In this document: piece by piece, positions 27,209-39,920 of the stretch
Numbering within the stretch: position 1 is the stretch's first letter
Layout: each line of letters begins with the position of its first letter
Assembly (NCBI RefSeq): GCF_022965805.1
Contig: NC_133104.1
Location: 40,158,682-40,222,681, forward strand
Direction of reading: 5' to 3'
DNA: 64,000 nucleotides
Source: Primulina eburnea
Taxonomy: Eukaryota > Streptophyta > Magnoliopsida > Lamiales > Gesneriaceae
Program-made: the position numbers and the translations under genes
The notes under the pieces: generated by a model
Told to the model about the DNA's origin: nothing
Seen by the model: only the letters and a program-made list of their open reading frames with translations
Databases searched by the model: none

Positions 27209-30200
27209 ATGGGGACGAGAAGCAATTTCTACAAAAACCCTTCGTACGCATACAATAAGCAATTCAATCTCAACTCCGTTCTTCAAAATCTCAGGGGTAT
27301 TCTATTCTTTGTCCCTCTCCTTCAATCATCATACGCTTCATGATATTTTTTGATGATATTTTATTATTTTTCCTTCAACAGCTTACAATATCGTAACCGG
27401 AAATGCGACAGTTGATGAACCAGCCATCGCCGTGAAACCCAAACACCGACAGAAGCGGAAGCCGGTGCCGGTGGATCAAAAGAATGAAGCAGAAGAGTGT
27501 GATGGGCCCATGTCTCACCAGGAATATATTAAAAAGCTGAGGTGAAGTATTTGTGGCTTTTTTAGGTCTAGCTTCTTATAGTTGGGGGAAATTCTTATAG
27601 TTATTGGTTTTCTCATGGTGTGGGGTTACCTGCGAATTCAGAGGAAGTAAAGACATATGAATATTCGACAAATTTGGCTCTGAAATTTGCTCTAGTTTCT
27701 TAAAGTTACGATTTAATATGGTCGGAATTAAAAATAACGAACTTCAATATATTTTACTCCGTTAAATATTTTTTTTATCGCTATCATTGTTTTTCTAGTT
27801 GTTTTTAAAATGTTTAATAAACTGCTGTTTAATATTGATGAGAACATCTCGTTCTGGAGGCCGGATACTTTGAATTTTTCCGCTATTCTCATGCGCTAGC
27901 TTCACATAACATATCACAGGGCATGAGCAAATTCTTGACATCCATTTGGAATAAAATGTGCTCCTTTTACTTTATATACTTCTTGTAAGTATAAAGTATG
28001 CGACGAAGAACTTCTAAGCTTCATGACTAATGTTGGTCAATTGCATCAGTAACCTGTGAAAACTCAAAAAAGAATAAAACCTCCTATATAAAGTCAATGA
28101 GCCTTTAAAACCTGTGCTTTTTTAGAAATTAGATTAGATTAGATAGCACCCCTTGCAAATGGGGTAAATGTGCTTGATTTTTTTTTGAAGACGTTGGGTT
28201 TTAAAAGCCCATTGTTTTTAGGTAGGGATTTTGTGCTTTTTGGGATTTTAGAAGGTGGTAAATGCTATTTCCCTGACTAATGGAGGTGACGTTATAAATT
28301 GTTGACAAGCTAGTGATGTAAGTCTTGTTATGTATTGGACGAACTCACGAACATTTGATTTGAATACTCTAAAGAGCAATTGATACATAAGGAATAAGCT
28401 GTTTCGCTTGTTATATCTTTTTTTCTTTTGGACATTTATAGTGTGTGAAATTATGAAATTGAGTGGAGAAACATATTTTCAATATCTTTTTGAGAATACA
28501 ATACAGTTTTTAAATAGAGTACAATGAACATAACAAACTCCAAAAAATCAGATCAAATGTCATCTTACCTAATTTAAAATATTAAATTATCCTACCAAAT
28601 CAAAACTAATTGATATCAAGTAATATCAAATATTCATATAATCTATTTATTTTATTCTACACTCTCCGTCAAGCTTGGCTATAGATATTGATGAGTCCAA
28701 GCTTGCCAACAAGAAAATCATGAGTGAATTCCGATAGTCCATTTGTGAGTAAATCAAGAAGTTGATGAGATGTAGTCACATGTTCAATACTAAGAATTCC
28801 TCCATCGAGTTTTTCATTGATGAAGTGACGATGTACTTCAACATGTTTTGTCTTGTCATCGTGGACATCATTCTAAGCTATGCTGATTGTCAATGTATTG
28901 TCACAATAGAGAAGCATATGACCTTCCATTTCTTTCAACACTCTCCTAATCCATATAAGCTCTCATACTCCTCGTACCATTTCTCGGAATTCAGACTATA
29001 CACTACTTCTTGTCACCGCTGATTGTTTTTGCTGCGCCAAGTTATAAGATTTCCCCAAACTTTTGTACAACATCCTGATGTGGATTTTCGATCATCAACA
29101 AATCCTGCCCAATCTGCATTAGTGAATGCACTAACATTTCAACCATCATTATTTGCCAAGAAACAAGACTCTCCTAGGGGTTTGTTTCAGATACCTCAAG
29201 ATCTATGTAGCACAGGCGCCTTAAAAATTTTTTTTGAAGTATCGGACATGGATACGCGTGTTGGATATGGTAAAATCCATGTCGTTAAATTTTTTAGGGT
29301 TGACTCAGCAAATATGTTTTGGACATGCCGCGAACACGTTTTTCGGTTTCATTTCGGCAAAAAAAAAATTGAACTTTTTTTGGTCTTTTTCTTTTTAAAT
29401 CGCTGCTATGAAGTTGTACATTGTATATATTTACATAATTATGTATATATATTTCTACAATATATTTATATCCCCACAATTTTTAATTTTTAATACGGAA
29501 TTTATATATATCAGACGATATATTCCAACATCTACTGTTTTTCCCTTGAGCATCTTCCTTTTATTTCCCGATTCAACGGGAAGGATCTGCTATCGGTTCA
29601 TTTTCTTGTTTGTGCGTAGGATCCACAATATTTGTATTTACCTTAGATATTCTCCGTTTTGAGTAGACACATAATTTATTTTTAGGTGTTGAGAATCCTA
29701 TTGTTTTTGACATGGGAGTATGTTTCGGGGAATTGGGTTCAATTTGAGGTTTAACCATGATAGGGTCAGGATAGGAAGGAGGTGTGTCTGAGATAATTCT
29801 GAGAAGGATTGTGGTATCCCCACAAGCTTTATCAGTTTACCCCTTGAAGTGAAGTTGGAGCAAAAAATGGTGTGTCTTCGAAGAATGTAACATCACATGA
29901 GACAAACATTTTTCTAGTATGGGGGAAATAACAACGGTAACCCTTTTGAATAGGAAAATAACCGACAAAGATTCCTTTTATAGAACGAAGGTCTAAATTG
30001 TTTTGGTTGTGATCATGAACATGAACAAAGGTGGTACACCCAAAAGTTTTCATGGGAAGGGTACTATATATAGAAACTTAACATCAAAGGACGATTGCGT
30101 AGGCGATTAATGAGCTAGGTAGCAGTTAGGCGACATCCCCAAAGTCATTTTGGAATCCATGGTAAACAAGAGGGCACAAGAAACTTCTAACTGGTGACAA

Positions 30201-33200
30201 TTTTCTTTTCAGATACTTCATTTTGTTGTGGAGTATCAACACAAGAGCTTTGGTGAATAATACCATTGTCTTTAAGGTAAAATGGTATTGAAATACTCTT
30301 TACCATTAACAGTTAAACTGAGTTTGTTTGAATCATCTTGTGAAAATGTTGAAAAATCATGCTAGTTTCAGATTTGGTATGTATAAGATAAACCCATGTA
30401 CTGCGAGTGTGATTGTCAATGAATGTTAGAAACCATCATTTACCATGATGAGTTGGAATTTGTGAAGCTCCCCGTATATCTTGATGAATGAAGGAGAATG
30501 GAGTAGTAAGTATATGTGGCTTGGGCTATGTAGCACGGATACTTCTAAGTTTTTTTTTAAATACGGGCACAAATACGACACGCTGATACACATTTCAAAT
30601 AAGGCAAAATCTGTGTCATTGCGTTTTTGTTGGTTTAACAGTTCTATCTTTTGGACATAAGGTGTATGAACCAAAAATACGAGGATCTCGTGTCAACAGC
30701 TGTATTTTTCGTACATATGGTGTATGAACTAAAATACGATGATCTCGTGTCCGAGGCACTGGAATCAATAATCCAAGACGTATTTAAGCAAGAGCTAACG
30801 ACAATATGGTTTTTACCAGACTGGATAATGGAGCATGAGCCAACAGTGGTACTTGAGGATGTATTAAGTGATGTCTGACGAAGGAGGCGACAATATTCCT
30901 CAATCTGGTCAATTTGTTCTTTGGTGAATGGAACTAAAATGTTGGAGTTTGCTGGCTGTTCTTGGGCAGATTGGGCGTGCAACCCACGACCATAAATTTT
31001 TTTCCAGGCTGCCAGTTTACAGGTTTGCCGTGAATTTCCCAACATTTGTCCTTTGTATGAGCTGGAGGATGACAGTGGTCCAAGGCCGTTTGGCGCTGAC
31101 CTTGAGTTGGATTTCTGTGCGAAACCATGACAGAAGATTCAGGAGCAGAGGGAGATTGAGGCACAACATCAGTGAGCATATTTTTGCGTCGAAGTTCTTC
31201 ACGGCTGACATCTGTAAAAGCATCATCGAGTGATTGGGAAAGGATCCCGTTCAACCAGCCTCCCACTGACATCGTCCAGATCACGGTTGAGGCCTACCAG
31301 AAAGTCGAAAACCTTGTTCTTTTCCAGATTGAACCTAAGTTTGACGCTGCATTCAACACGTTTTCGTTTTCTCAAGAAAAGTGTCTAATTCTTGCCATAA
31401 ATCCTGCAAATCAGAGAAGTATTGTGACACTGAGTTTGAGCCTTGTTTTATTTCCTTCAGCTTGGACCGAATGTCAAACACTTGAGAAGCATTTCCGAGG
31501 TCGGAGTACATTATCCAAGCAACGTCCCAAACTTCTTTAGCCATTTTGAATCATAAATAGCGTCAGCTAATATGAGGCTCCGTGGAATTCACAGCCAAGC
31601 AAGAACTATGGAGTTCTTCTGTAAAATACCCTAATTTGCTGAGGGCACAAACCACGATCTTCACAGATTGTGCCCACTGGAGATAACTGCGGCTATTGAG
31701 GCGGTGGACTGTAATTTGGAATGAAGAGGGGTCACCTCCGGAAAGAGAAGCAACATACCTGGATGGCCCAAAGTCATCAAACGAGGTGGAAGATTTGCAC
31801 GATTCAGTGGGCATGATGAAAGCACGAGGGATTAGAAGAAATCAGAAGAAATGTGCGATGAGATGAGCTGGAAGAACCTTACGACTCTGATACCATATAA
31901 AATTGAGAGGAGAATCGGTTTTTTTCTATATGTTTCTGGGAGTACAATACACCTTTTAAATAGAGTACAAGGAATATAACAAACTCCAAAAAGTCAGAAA
32001 TCAAATATTATCCTATCAAATCAAAACTAATTGATCATATTCCTATAATCTATCTTTTTTTGTTCTATAGTAATATACACTAATTTTTTTATTTAAATTT
32101 TAAACAGGAAGGAAGCACGTCCTTCGCAAACTTATCAGGAGTTAACTGCAGATGTGTTGGTACTCTCAATGGATAGCAGCTTCATTTATTTTCTATTGTA
32201 GTGATTTGTTTGTTTGTATGTTAATTCCATTCTAATAACTAGTTTTGTTTTAGGAAAATCCAATTTCATCTTTCAATTTGGTGGGATATGAAAGTAAGAT
32301 TTCATTTTGTTTAATCTCGTCTTTAAATATTTTTTGTTTTGTTGCATTCATTTAGCTTTCCTAAAAATTAGATAAATTGCAGTGTTTGTGAATTTATTGC
32401 ACTTTTGTCGTGGAAGCAGTTATATTATTTTGTTCTTATAACCATCATGAAATGCATCCTCTGATTGTAGGGTGTAGTTGACTTGTGATTGCTAATGTGT
32501 GGACCGAAAACTGGAAAGTTATTTTTTTGTATATAAGCTGTAGCTGGTTGTCATTTGCAAAAATCAGGGCACATTTTACTATTGCATCTGCATCGGACTT
32601 ATTATCTTTTTCATGTTTTTCTTTTGTATTGGCCCGATGATCTAGTCCATGTATTTAGCTGTGTAACTCAGGCTCGGTCTGGCTTCCTTCAAGTGATCGT
32701 TCTCGTTGCTTCTTTCAAGTGAAGCGGTTTGTTTAAGTTTAAAGACTCCTCCAAAAAAAAATTCCTGGCCCTTTTCCCTTATCCTTTTATTTCACTATTT
32801 AACCTTTATATTTTTGTTTCCTAGAGCCAGCTTCAAGTTGATTTTTTATTTTATTTTTCTGTATCAAATAACAATGTCTGCATTAGTTTCTGTTAATAAC
32901 GAAACCAGTATATGCAGGTGATAAAAGTGCTTCTGCAGAATGTGGAAATGACCAAGAAACTATTGTTTTTGAAGATAGACTGAAATCTAGTGAGCAGATT
33001 CTGTACTTCCCTATACCTGGTAATGTTCCTCTATGCTTTCACTGTGTTGTTGTTTGCTTGGTAACCCCCGTTGTTATGATCTTTTCTGGGCTAGCTAGTC
33101 AATATGTTCTCTTCCTTCAGGTACAGAGGAAATTGATCGAATCAAAATTCAAAGTGAGCAGAGGTATCCTACACCAGGAGAACCCACTTGTGTTGTGTGT

Positions 33201-36200
33201 GGGAAATATGGGGAGTATATATGCAATGAGGTGGGATATCTGAAGTCTTATTGTACATAACATTTGTGCCTGTTTTTGACAATTTATTTTTCCTTTTGTT
33301 TTGCAATGATGTAGACTGATGATGATGTATGCAGCATGGACTGCAAAGCTGAACTTCTTAGAAGCGTTGAACTCCACCAGGTTCTTCTTTTGCTCCAGTG
33401 ATTATAGCTTTGTTTTATCCATCTTGTTTTCGCTTGAAATTTGTTTTACCAGGTTCCCTTATGTGGACAACTCCATGTTGAATTATTTTCTGCTCTTGGA
33501 AGTACATTTGAAGTACCTGAATCTGGTGGAGGCGAATGGGATCATGATGAGAATCATTGGTCTAAGAAGAAATCCGGTCTTTGTAGTTATGAATGGTACA
33601 TTTTAACCATTTATTAGCAGAAACCATTTAAAGCTTTAATTGCAGAATGACATTTGTTTTATCAAGCACAAGAAGATGCATGCATTTGTTTTCTTAGTTT
33701 GCTGTTATTATCGTGTGGTGGTATGATGCCATCAGTGTGATCTCTTAAATGGATGAGAAAGATGTTTTGGCAGTTGTTTCTGAATGTTGTTTTCCTGTTG
33801 CAGTTGGAAATGCCAAAAGCCTGGGCACCTTGCAGAAGATTGTTTGGCGAATGCATCTCATTTCGAATCTAGTTCATCTGGCAGATTGTTTAAACATGTA
33901 ATATTTCAAAAAATAAATAAAAGTGACATGAGTATTATTCAATTCCTTTTTGTTTAAACGGATATTTAGTCATTTAATTTTTTCTTCTTAACAGGCGCTT
34001 GTTCAAAACAAATTTAATTCAATACCAAGAGATCTTCTTGATTTATACAAAAGGTCCCTCGATGGCATTGCTTTCTTTCATTTTGTATTTCAGCTCTCAA
34101 GGCTATGTTCTTCGTTTAGTTTTATTTTTTTATTTGTCCTGCAGATGCAGATTGATAGACCCTCATCAGGACACAGCTAGAAATTTTACTTTCTTTAATG
34201 TATATGTACAGGACAAGTTGTATTTATTGTGTGCTACTAACCACATAATATTGCTATGACAGAAAGGGGTTATTTGAAAGTTAGTTCCACTGGTGAAATC
34301 TGGGATGATTTTGCAGCGGGATTGTGAAAGTAGTGTGGGGTGAAATATTTGAACCATCTGTTTAAGTGCCTAAATACGACTTGATTAATTTACTTATACA
34401 TATGGGCCTTAGGGAGTGCTTGCAATCACTTAAAAAAAGTGATTTTTGGTTTTTGGCTTAAAATAAATCAGTTTGTGTGTTCTGAAACCCATGTTAGCTT
34501 TGTTTAATTTAATTGGAATTCAAAAGTTGATGGGATGCTAATTTTCTACTTCTAATTTTCAGCTTTTTACTTTTGTTTTCAAACACTGTCCACCTCTGAT
34601 TTTTTCTAACTTGATCATAATATATAAAATTAATTACTTTTTAAAAGCAAAATTTGTTGCAAACACTACCTTATACAAGTGATTAAATGATTAAGATCAG
34701 GCTAGGTGTTGTCTCATTCTGATCTTTCTGTCTCTGTAGATGCGGCCAAATTGGAAAAAACTTCTTGTCTGCAAAGTGCAACTCATGTCGTAACTCAGCA
34801 ACTCTAGCCGCATGCCTATTCTGCGACAATAACTTTTGTGACAGGTAATAGAATACTATTGTTTAAATTCCCTTTGCTGTTCAAAACAATAAATCAGATA
34901 GCTTTTGCAATTTATTTTGGTGGTTGTCCTTTGTTCAGCTGACTGTTATTTTTTTTTAAAAAAAGTTGAAAGATAATTTAGAAAATACAAACTGCATTAG
35001 TGGCATCTTAATCTAATTATTATAGCCTCAACTGATTTAAGTACTTATTTTTGCCTTTTTGCTGCTGTTCGCATGTCGATTGTTCAGTGGGTTTGGTTCA
35101 TGATAAAAAGGAAGGAAATTCTCCATGATTTAGCAAACAATTACTGATGCAGTTTCAACAGTATTGTTGATGAAATTAGAAAATTTTACGCATTGTTATT
35201 GTTAGGACTGATTAATCAAGATGGAATGCAAATTAGGTAGCTCTTTTAATGCGAAACAATTTCTGCGTTTTTTTCTAGAGACCGGCATGCTTTCGGTAAT
35301 GGGAATGAATGGAATAAATGATACCATAATTTTTTCTGGTTTTTATTTTATCTTGTCACGCTTTGAAGGTGTGCAATAGCTGATCACATGAACATCTACA
35401 GTGCAGGCCACTTGAGCGAACATATTAGGGACCATCCATCCCACAAACAATACTACTCATATAAACTCAAGCGTCTGGTAAAATTATTTTACATGTGTTC
35501 TCCGGTTTTAATGGTCTAACAGTGAAATCAGAATATTATATTGTGAATGTGATTACTTGGTGCAAAGGATGGATTGTGTTGGAAGGGTGTGTGCGGTCGT
35601 CGACTCTTATTTTTTTTAATTTTTTGTTCATGTCATCTACTCTGTGCATTATGACTTGTGTGGGTCGTTTGCAGATAAATTTTTTCTTGGTACGTATATG
35701 AAGATCCTAATATGGTGCAATAATGATGTATATTTGGTTTTGTTCGTTAGAACATATTTTTATTGTAGAAGCCTATTATGTATGTGTTGGTTCAATGATT
35801 TCACGTTACGCAGTGAATTAAGATAGTTAAATAGTAGAGTTGTTGCAAGGAGTGATGGACAATTCAATTGAAAGGAGTGATGAACAATTCAATTGAAATG
35901 CTGATTGTGTGAGGAATGTGAAACCGGGTGTGAAAATTTATCTGTGGGAAAAAAATTGAAACTAAGGTGAAATTCATTTCGTTTCCAGATATTTAAAAAT
36001 GTTTCTGGAGAAGGGAATAAAAAATTTCCATTTTATTCAGCTAATGGAAATAGAACATACAAGGGGTGCTTATGGAGTATCTGAATGGTTGGTCGGTTGG
36101 CCGGCGTTTGAAAATCCGGCATTTCAATTTTCAAATATTCGTTTCTGAGTTGTCTTCGAAGGTTGTCTTACTTGCAAGCCTGCTGGAACGTGATTTGTTT

Positions 36201-36971
36201 TTTGTTTCCTTGCAATTTGTATGCAGCTAGCTTAGTTGTATTGTTCGCCTACTCTTGATAGTTTTTGAAACAATGAAAAAAAATTAGAAGGCTTTTTTTC
36301 ATTTTGTATGATGCTTTTGGTCCATTTTGCAAAATATACTTCCAAACACTTGAAAATTTAGTGCTTTAAATTCTTGTTGACTTTCTGAGTACTTGAATGA
36401 CGAGCATTTTATGTGGTATAGGTCAAATGCTGTAAAGCAACATGCAGGGTGACTGACATTAAAGATATTTTAGCTTGCCATTACTGTTTTAACAAGGCGT
36501 ATGAAAAATTTTATGATGTCTACACGGCAACATGGTAAGTTGTACAGATTCGGCATCCCATTTATTTGGGGTTTAAAGATTTGTTTCTTTGTTCCCAGGA
36601 AGGGGAGAGGTGATTGTTTCCTATTTCACATGCCCATTCTTTCCCCTTCCCTCGAATTGCTAGCTCGTTAACTCTTGCTCCGAACTTGAGTCCTGCTGAA
36701 CTTTTGTTTTCAGGAAAGAATCTGGACTTTCAATAATTCAAAATTCAATTTGCTGTGAAGATCACTTTGAATGGTTAGTAGCAGTGTTACCAAGTCATTG
36801 ATTATTTTTGTACCTTTGAATTTGTATTCATTCATGGCTTTAGCAATGGGCATCTGTTGCAGGCACCGGATGAACTGTTTGAGTGCAGATGTCGAAGACA
36901 ATGCCTATATTGTGAAGAGAAAACATGGTCGGAATGAGAAATACGTGCAGCTGAGTGACTTTATCTTTTGA
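27209..36971 (+). CDS. HIT-like/CCHC multi-zinc-finger nuclear-type protein, 15 exons
   Basis: A 469-residue plant protein, rebuilt from exons 27209-27296, 27382-27541, 32108-32159, 32254-32293, 32918-33019, 33121-33230, 33315-33380, 33453-33595, 33804-33897, 33995-34053, 34740-34844, 35369-35477, 36422-36534, 36714-36773 and 36863-36971. All have GT-AG junctions and phase is kept to the TGA. The N-terminus is [19 protein letters not shown] and is followed by a basic region. A HIT-type-like cluster has Cys at 171, 174, 182, 190 and 194 ([12 protein letters not shown]...DDDVC). A CCHC zinc knuckle lies at 254-267 ([14 protein letters not shown]). A B-box-like Cys/His region follows ([15 protein letters not shown], then HLSEH and HPSHKQYY), then CCKATC, ACHYCF and CCEDHF, ending LSDFIF. 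It matches the plant zinc-knuckle protein family I recall as related to Arabidopsis At5g20220. Molecular function is unknown; nucleic-acid binding is inference. Confidence 0.9.
28452..32069 (-). mobile_element. Degenerate Ty1/copia retrotransposon in intron 2 of the zinc-finger gene
   Basis: Two related LTRs, 28452-28664 and 31896-32069, both have TATAAAATTGAG-like outer starts and TTCTA(C/T)A ends. The primer site TGGTATCAGAG, complementary to initiator tRNA-Met, sits on the minus strand at 31895-31885, directly inside the right-hand LTR, so the element runs on the minus strand. Possible 5-bp flanks GAAAT and GTAAT differ at one base. The LTRs differ by indels, implying an old insertion. It accounts for most of a 4.6-kb host intron and is antisense to the host gene. 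Confidence 0.8.
28670..31814 (-). pseudogene. Copia gag-protease-integrase-RNase H remnant
   Basis: Minus-strand frame-broken pieces in the normal copia order. Gag N-terminus at 31814-31563. Gag UBN2-like region at 31540-31353 ([16 protein letters not shown]). A degraded zinc knuckle at about 31070 ([17 protein letters not shown]). Protease start at about 30760 ([10 protein letters not shown]). Integrase C-terminus at 30053-29832 ([39 protein letters not shown]). RNase H near 29140-29030 ([18 protein letters not shown]), with its C-terminal IYS-type end near 28690. Reverse transcriptase is missing between about 29650 and 29220. Stops and frame shifts are throughout. Confidence 0.8.
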
Positions 36972-37630
36972 AAGTAGTCTTTGAAAATATTTTTATATAA
37001 CAACCTTCTCATATTTGAAATATACGTTTTCCAAATATAGGATCATGTCTAAAAGAAACAGATAGTTCTAAGGGTGGGATGAAATTTTACAAATTGAGCA
37101 TGTTATAGAAACTTTTTTTTCTTCGACTTGGTTACATAAAAGTCGAATTTGCTAACAATTAATGAAAAAATATATCAAAAAGATATCTTCTTTTAAATTT
37201 TACTCCAGTAAAGGTTATATCATGTCATGAACATCAAAATTCTTCAACTTTCATTTCATATAATTTCTATTTCTTCTATTGTCATTTTTTTTTCTAATGC
37301 TAGAAAGTTTAATCTTATTCATTCGACGATATAAAAAATTATAATATTCATATATTATATTACACATATTGCGTATATTTAATTACTAGTATGTATAAAA
37401 GTTAGCGTATATTTGATACTAGTATATATAAAGGTTTCCTAACTCTGAGGTTCCCTCCTCAGAAAGCATCCTTCACCAATGAAAAAATGGACCATATGGC
37501 AAAACTTGACAATGACAATATAATATTATTTACTTATAAAAATTATTTTGTTCCGACTTAGTTACATCAAAGTCAAATTTTATGTATAACCCTGAAAATA
37601 AGTATTGATAACAAATAATGTCTTATCAAA
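36972..37630. other. Zinc-finger gene 3' flank
   Basis: AT-rich, no gene. Two related 35-40-bp segments containing CGACTTxGTTACATxAAAGTC occur near 37122 and 37554, about 430 bp apart, and may bound a small decayed repeat. Confidence 0.3.
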
Positions 37631-37757
37631 CTCAAAGTGGAAGGTGACAAAGTTGGCGAGGAGGGGGAAGAATACATGAGGCGACCCTAAAAGAGAATGG
37701 ATCTGCCATGGAATTTGCACAAGTTGGATGGTGTTAAAGGCGGAGACGAAGAATTAT
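37631..37757 (+). pseudogene. Fragment of the mitochondrial small heat-shock protein gene
   Basis: About 125 bp is clearly homologous to the second exon of the heat-shock gene at 42169-42868. It shares the run GAATGGATCTGCCATGGAAT and encodes RMDLPWNLHKLDGVK against RMDLPWNMYKLDGVK. The fragment has an in-frame TAA just before RMDLPW and loses similarity on both sides, so it is a dead partial copy. It lies 4.4 kb upstream of the intact gene in the same orientation, consistent with local duplication or transposon-mediated copying. Confidence 0.85.
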
Positions 37758-37781
37758 TTTCCCCCCTAACATCGTGTTTTT

Positions 37782-38618
37782 AATAAATAACAATCTCGCC
37801 CGTATGTAGGGGTGAGCAAGATATCGGTTAAACCGAATTAACCGACCGAACCGAGCAAATTCGGAAATTCGGTTCGGTTATTTCGGAAATTCGGTTTTCA
37901 AATTAAAAAAATTCGGTTATATCGGTTAATTCGGTTCGGTTACGGTTTTCAAAATTTTAAAATCGGTTAACCGAATTAACCGATATAATAAATATTATTA
38001 TTTAATAAATTTTTTTATTTATCAATTTTTATAAATATTTTAATTTTTAATTTTAAAATCGATATAATATGTATTAATTGTGTCCAAATAAAACTTATAT
38101 ATTTGTGATGTGTGCGAGTTTATGTTTGTATACATTTGTGTAAATTATAGTGTTAAAAAAATTTACAAATATAATTAAAATTAAATCACAAATTTTTTTT
38201 AAACTACCGACCGAATTAACCGATTTTCATTCGGTTCGGTTTTCATCGGTTATGAAAAATAATTCGGTCGGTTCGGTTATTGCTAAATATTTCGGTTCAG
38301 TTCGGTTATGGCTAATTCGGTTCGGTCGGTAACCGAATTAACCGAATACTCACCCCTACCCGTATGGGCTTAGCTCAGTTGGTCAGTAGCAGTGAATCTT
38401 AGAGCAATAACCAGGGATCGAGTCTCGCAAGCGGCAGTGTGGGAGTTAAATTCCCTCCAATGAGGGGGAGCTCCTTGTGCGCGGCGTAGCATAAGGTCTA
38501 GCTGCTGCTGGTTGGCTGAGTCACCATGATTTACCTCCTCTCACATTCCTGTCGGACCGAGAATGAGGGGCGCCTAAGGTGAGCGATTTCACCTTTTGGA
38601 GCAATAAATAACAATCTC
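37782..38618 (+). mobile_element. tRNA-derived SINE with target duplications, interrupted by a MITE
   Basis: Perfect 16-bp direct repeats AATAAATAACAATCTC (37782-37797 and 38603-38618) bracket a body of about 245 bp, once the MITE at 37807-38358 is removed. The body begins as a tRNA-like sequence with A box TAGCTCAGTTGG (38371-38382) and B box GGGATCGAGTCTC (38414-38426), the internal Pol III promoter, followed by an unrelated region ending in TTTTGGAGC. These are the hallmarks of a SINE. It is not a functional tRNA gene: no plausible cloverleaf or acceptor stem closes after the B box. Confidence 0.8.
37807..38358. mobile_element. hAT-like MITE inside the SINE
   Basis: A 552-bp element with terminal inverted repeats TAGGGGTGAGCA and TACTCACCCCTA is flanked by a perfect 8-bp direct repeat CCCGTATG (37799-37806 and 38359-38366). 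Both ends are packed with TTCGGTT/AACCGAA repeats. There is no coding capacity. It inserted only about 9 bp into the 5' end of the SINE, so it is younger than the SINE. Confidence 0.85.
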
Positions 38619-38682
38619 ATTTGGAACTCAATTCATTTAGTCCAAACTAATTACCGAGTACTACCAAAGAGAAGCCAAAACT

Positions 38683-39289
38683 TAGGGGTGTAAAAATTCG
38701 ACACGATCCACCAACCCAACACGGTTCAGCTTGAAAAAATAAGTTTTGAGTTTGGGGTTTTCGGGTTCGGATCAGATAGGGTTAATTCCGATAGCTGACC
38801 CAAAAAAATGATCGGGTTGAGTTGGGTTCGGGTTGACCCGAGTTAACCATAAAATTTAATTTTTAAAAATATATATAATTAATAAATATTGCCTATATTT
38901 TTATATATATATTTTATGTATGAAAAACTATTTATTGTATATTTATATCATGAATTTTCATAATTTAATATTTATTTTGAATATTTTTTATTTTTTAAAT
39001 AATTGTTTATTTAATTTAGTAAATATACTTTATTTTTCTACGATTAGATTTTCAGATTTAAATAATATATATAAGGGAGATTTTGTTATTATGTGTTTAG
39101 ATTTTCAGATTTAAATAATAATAATAATAATTTTAAAAAAAATTCAAATCGGGTTATAAAGGGTGACGAGTTGATCGGGTTGATTCGGGTTCAGGTTCGA
39201 GTTGAATTTTTTTGGTTTGCTCGGGTTGGGCAATTTTTGAATAGTACTATTGTTCAACCCGACCCAACCCACCCGAGTTGACACCTCTA
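38683..39289. mobile_element. Second hAT-like MITE, GGGTTCGGGTT-rich
   Basis: It starts TAGGGGTGTAAAAATTCG and ends GAGTTGACACCTCTA, imperfect inverted repeats related to those of the 37807 MITE. Flanking octamers CCAAAACT and CCCGAACT match at 6 of 8 positions. The ends are rich in GGGTT/AACCC runs and the centre is AT-rich, with no coding sequence. Confidence 0.6.
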
Positions 39290-39920
39290 CCCGAACTAAC
39301 ATCAGTTATATAATATTTATTTCAACAAGTTATAAATAGATACATACAACGGTTATATAATATGTGTGAGCGTTAGTGTGAGTCATTAGTAAATTTACAA
39401 ATAAAACAGTGTAGGCTATATTCCAAATCAAGTGATTCAAATACAAATAATATTTTAATTTAATTCAAATAAACTCAGTTTCATCTGCTATCCAAGTGGG
39501 GAATGATTTTGAGGATATTAACTTGTGTAAAGTTGAAGATCAAGGACAAATAGAATTATAACATAATGGAAAACAAAAAACTCATTTCAATGTCAATCAA
39601 GTTAAATGAAATTTTATGCAAAAGCATAACTACTTTAAAAACGTAATAATATATATACTAATATTACACTTTTATTTTTATTTTTTCAAATTTGAACACA
39701 CACTTTTATTTTTATTTTTTTTTATTTCAACCTTTCAAATATTAATTTAGTCCCTCCATAATTTGTCAAATTTAACTTTAATTCATCAATAATGATAAAA
39801 AAAATTTTATTCACACGCATCACGTGTGCAAAATAACTAGTGTTTAAAATGTTTGCGAGTCCAATTTGGATTAGACCCGCCAAGTTTTTGGGTGGGACGA
39901 GATGAGGTCGGTCGATTCTT
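39290..39920. other. AT-rich intergenic DNA
   Basis: No gene or element boundaries recognised. It includes short poly-pyrimidine stretches near 39660-39730. Confidence 0.3.

Noticed and set aside
29023..29493. 156-residue plus-strand frame
   Set aside because: It is largely the antisense of the copia RNase H remnant followed by AT-rich filler.
38367..38440. Possible tRNA gene (TAGCTCAGTTGG ... GGGATCGAGTCTC)
   Set aside because: No acceptor stem closes around it, and it sits at the head of a SINE with target duplications.
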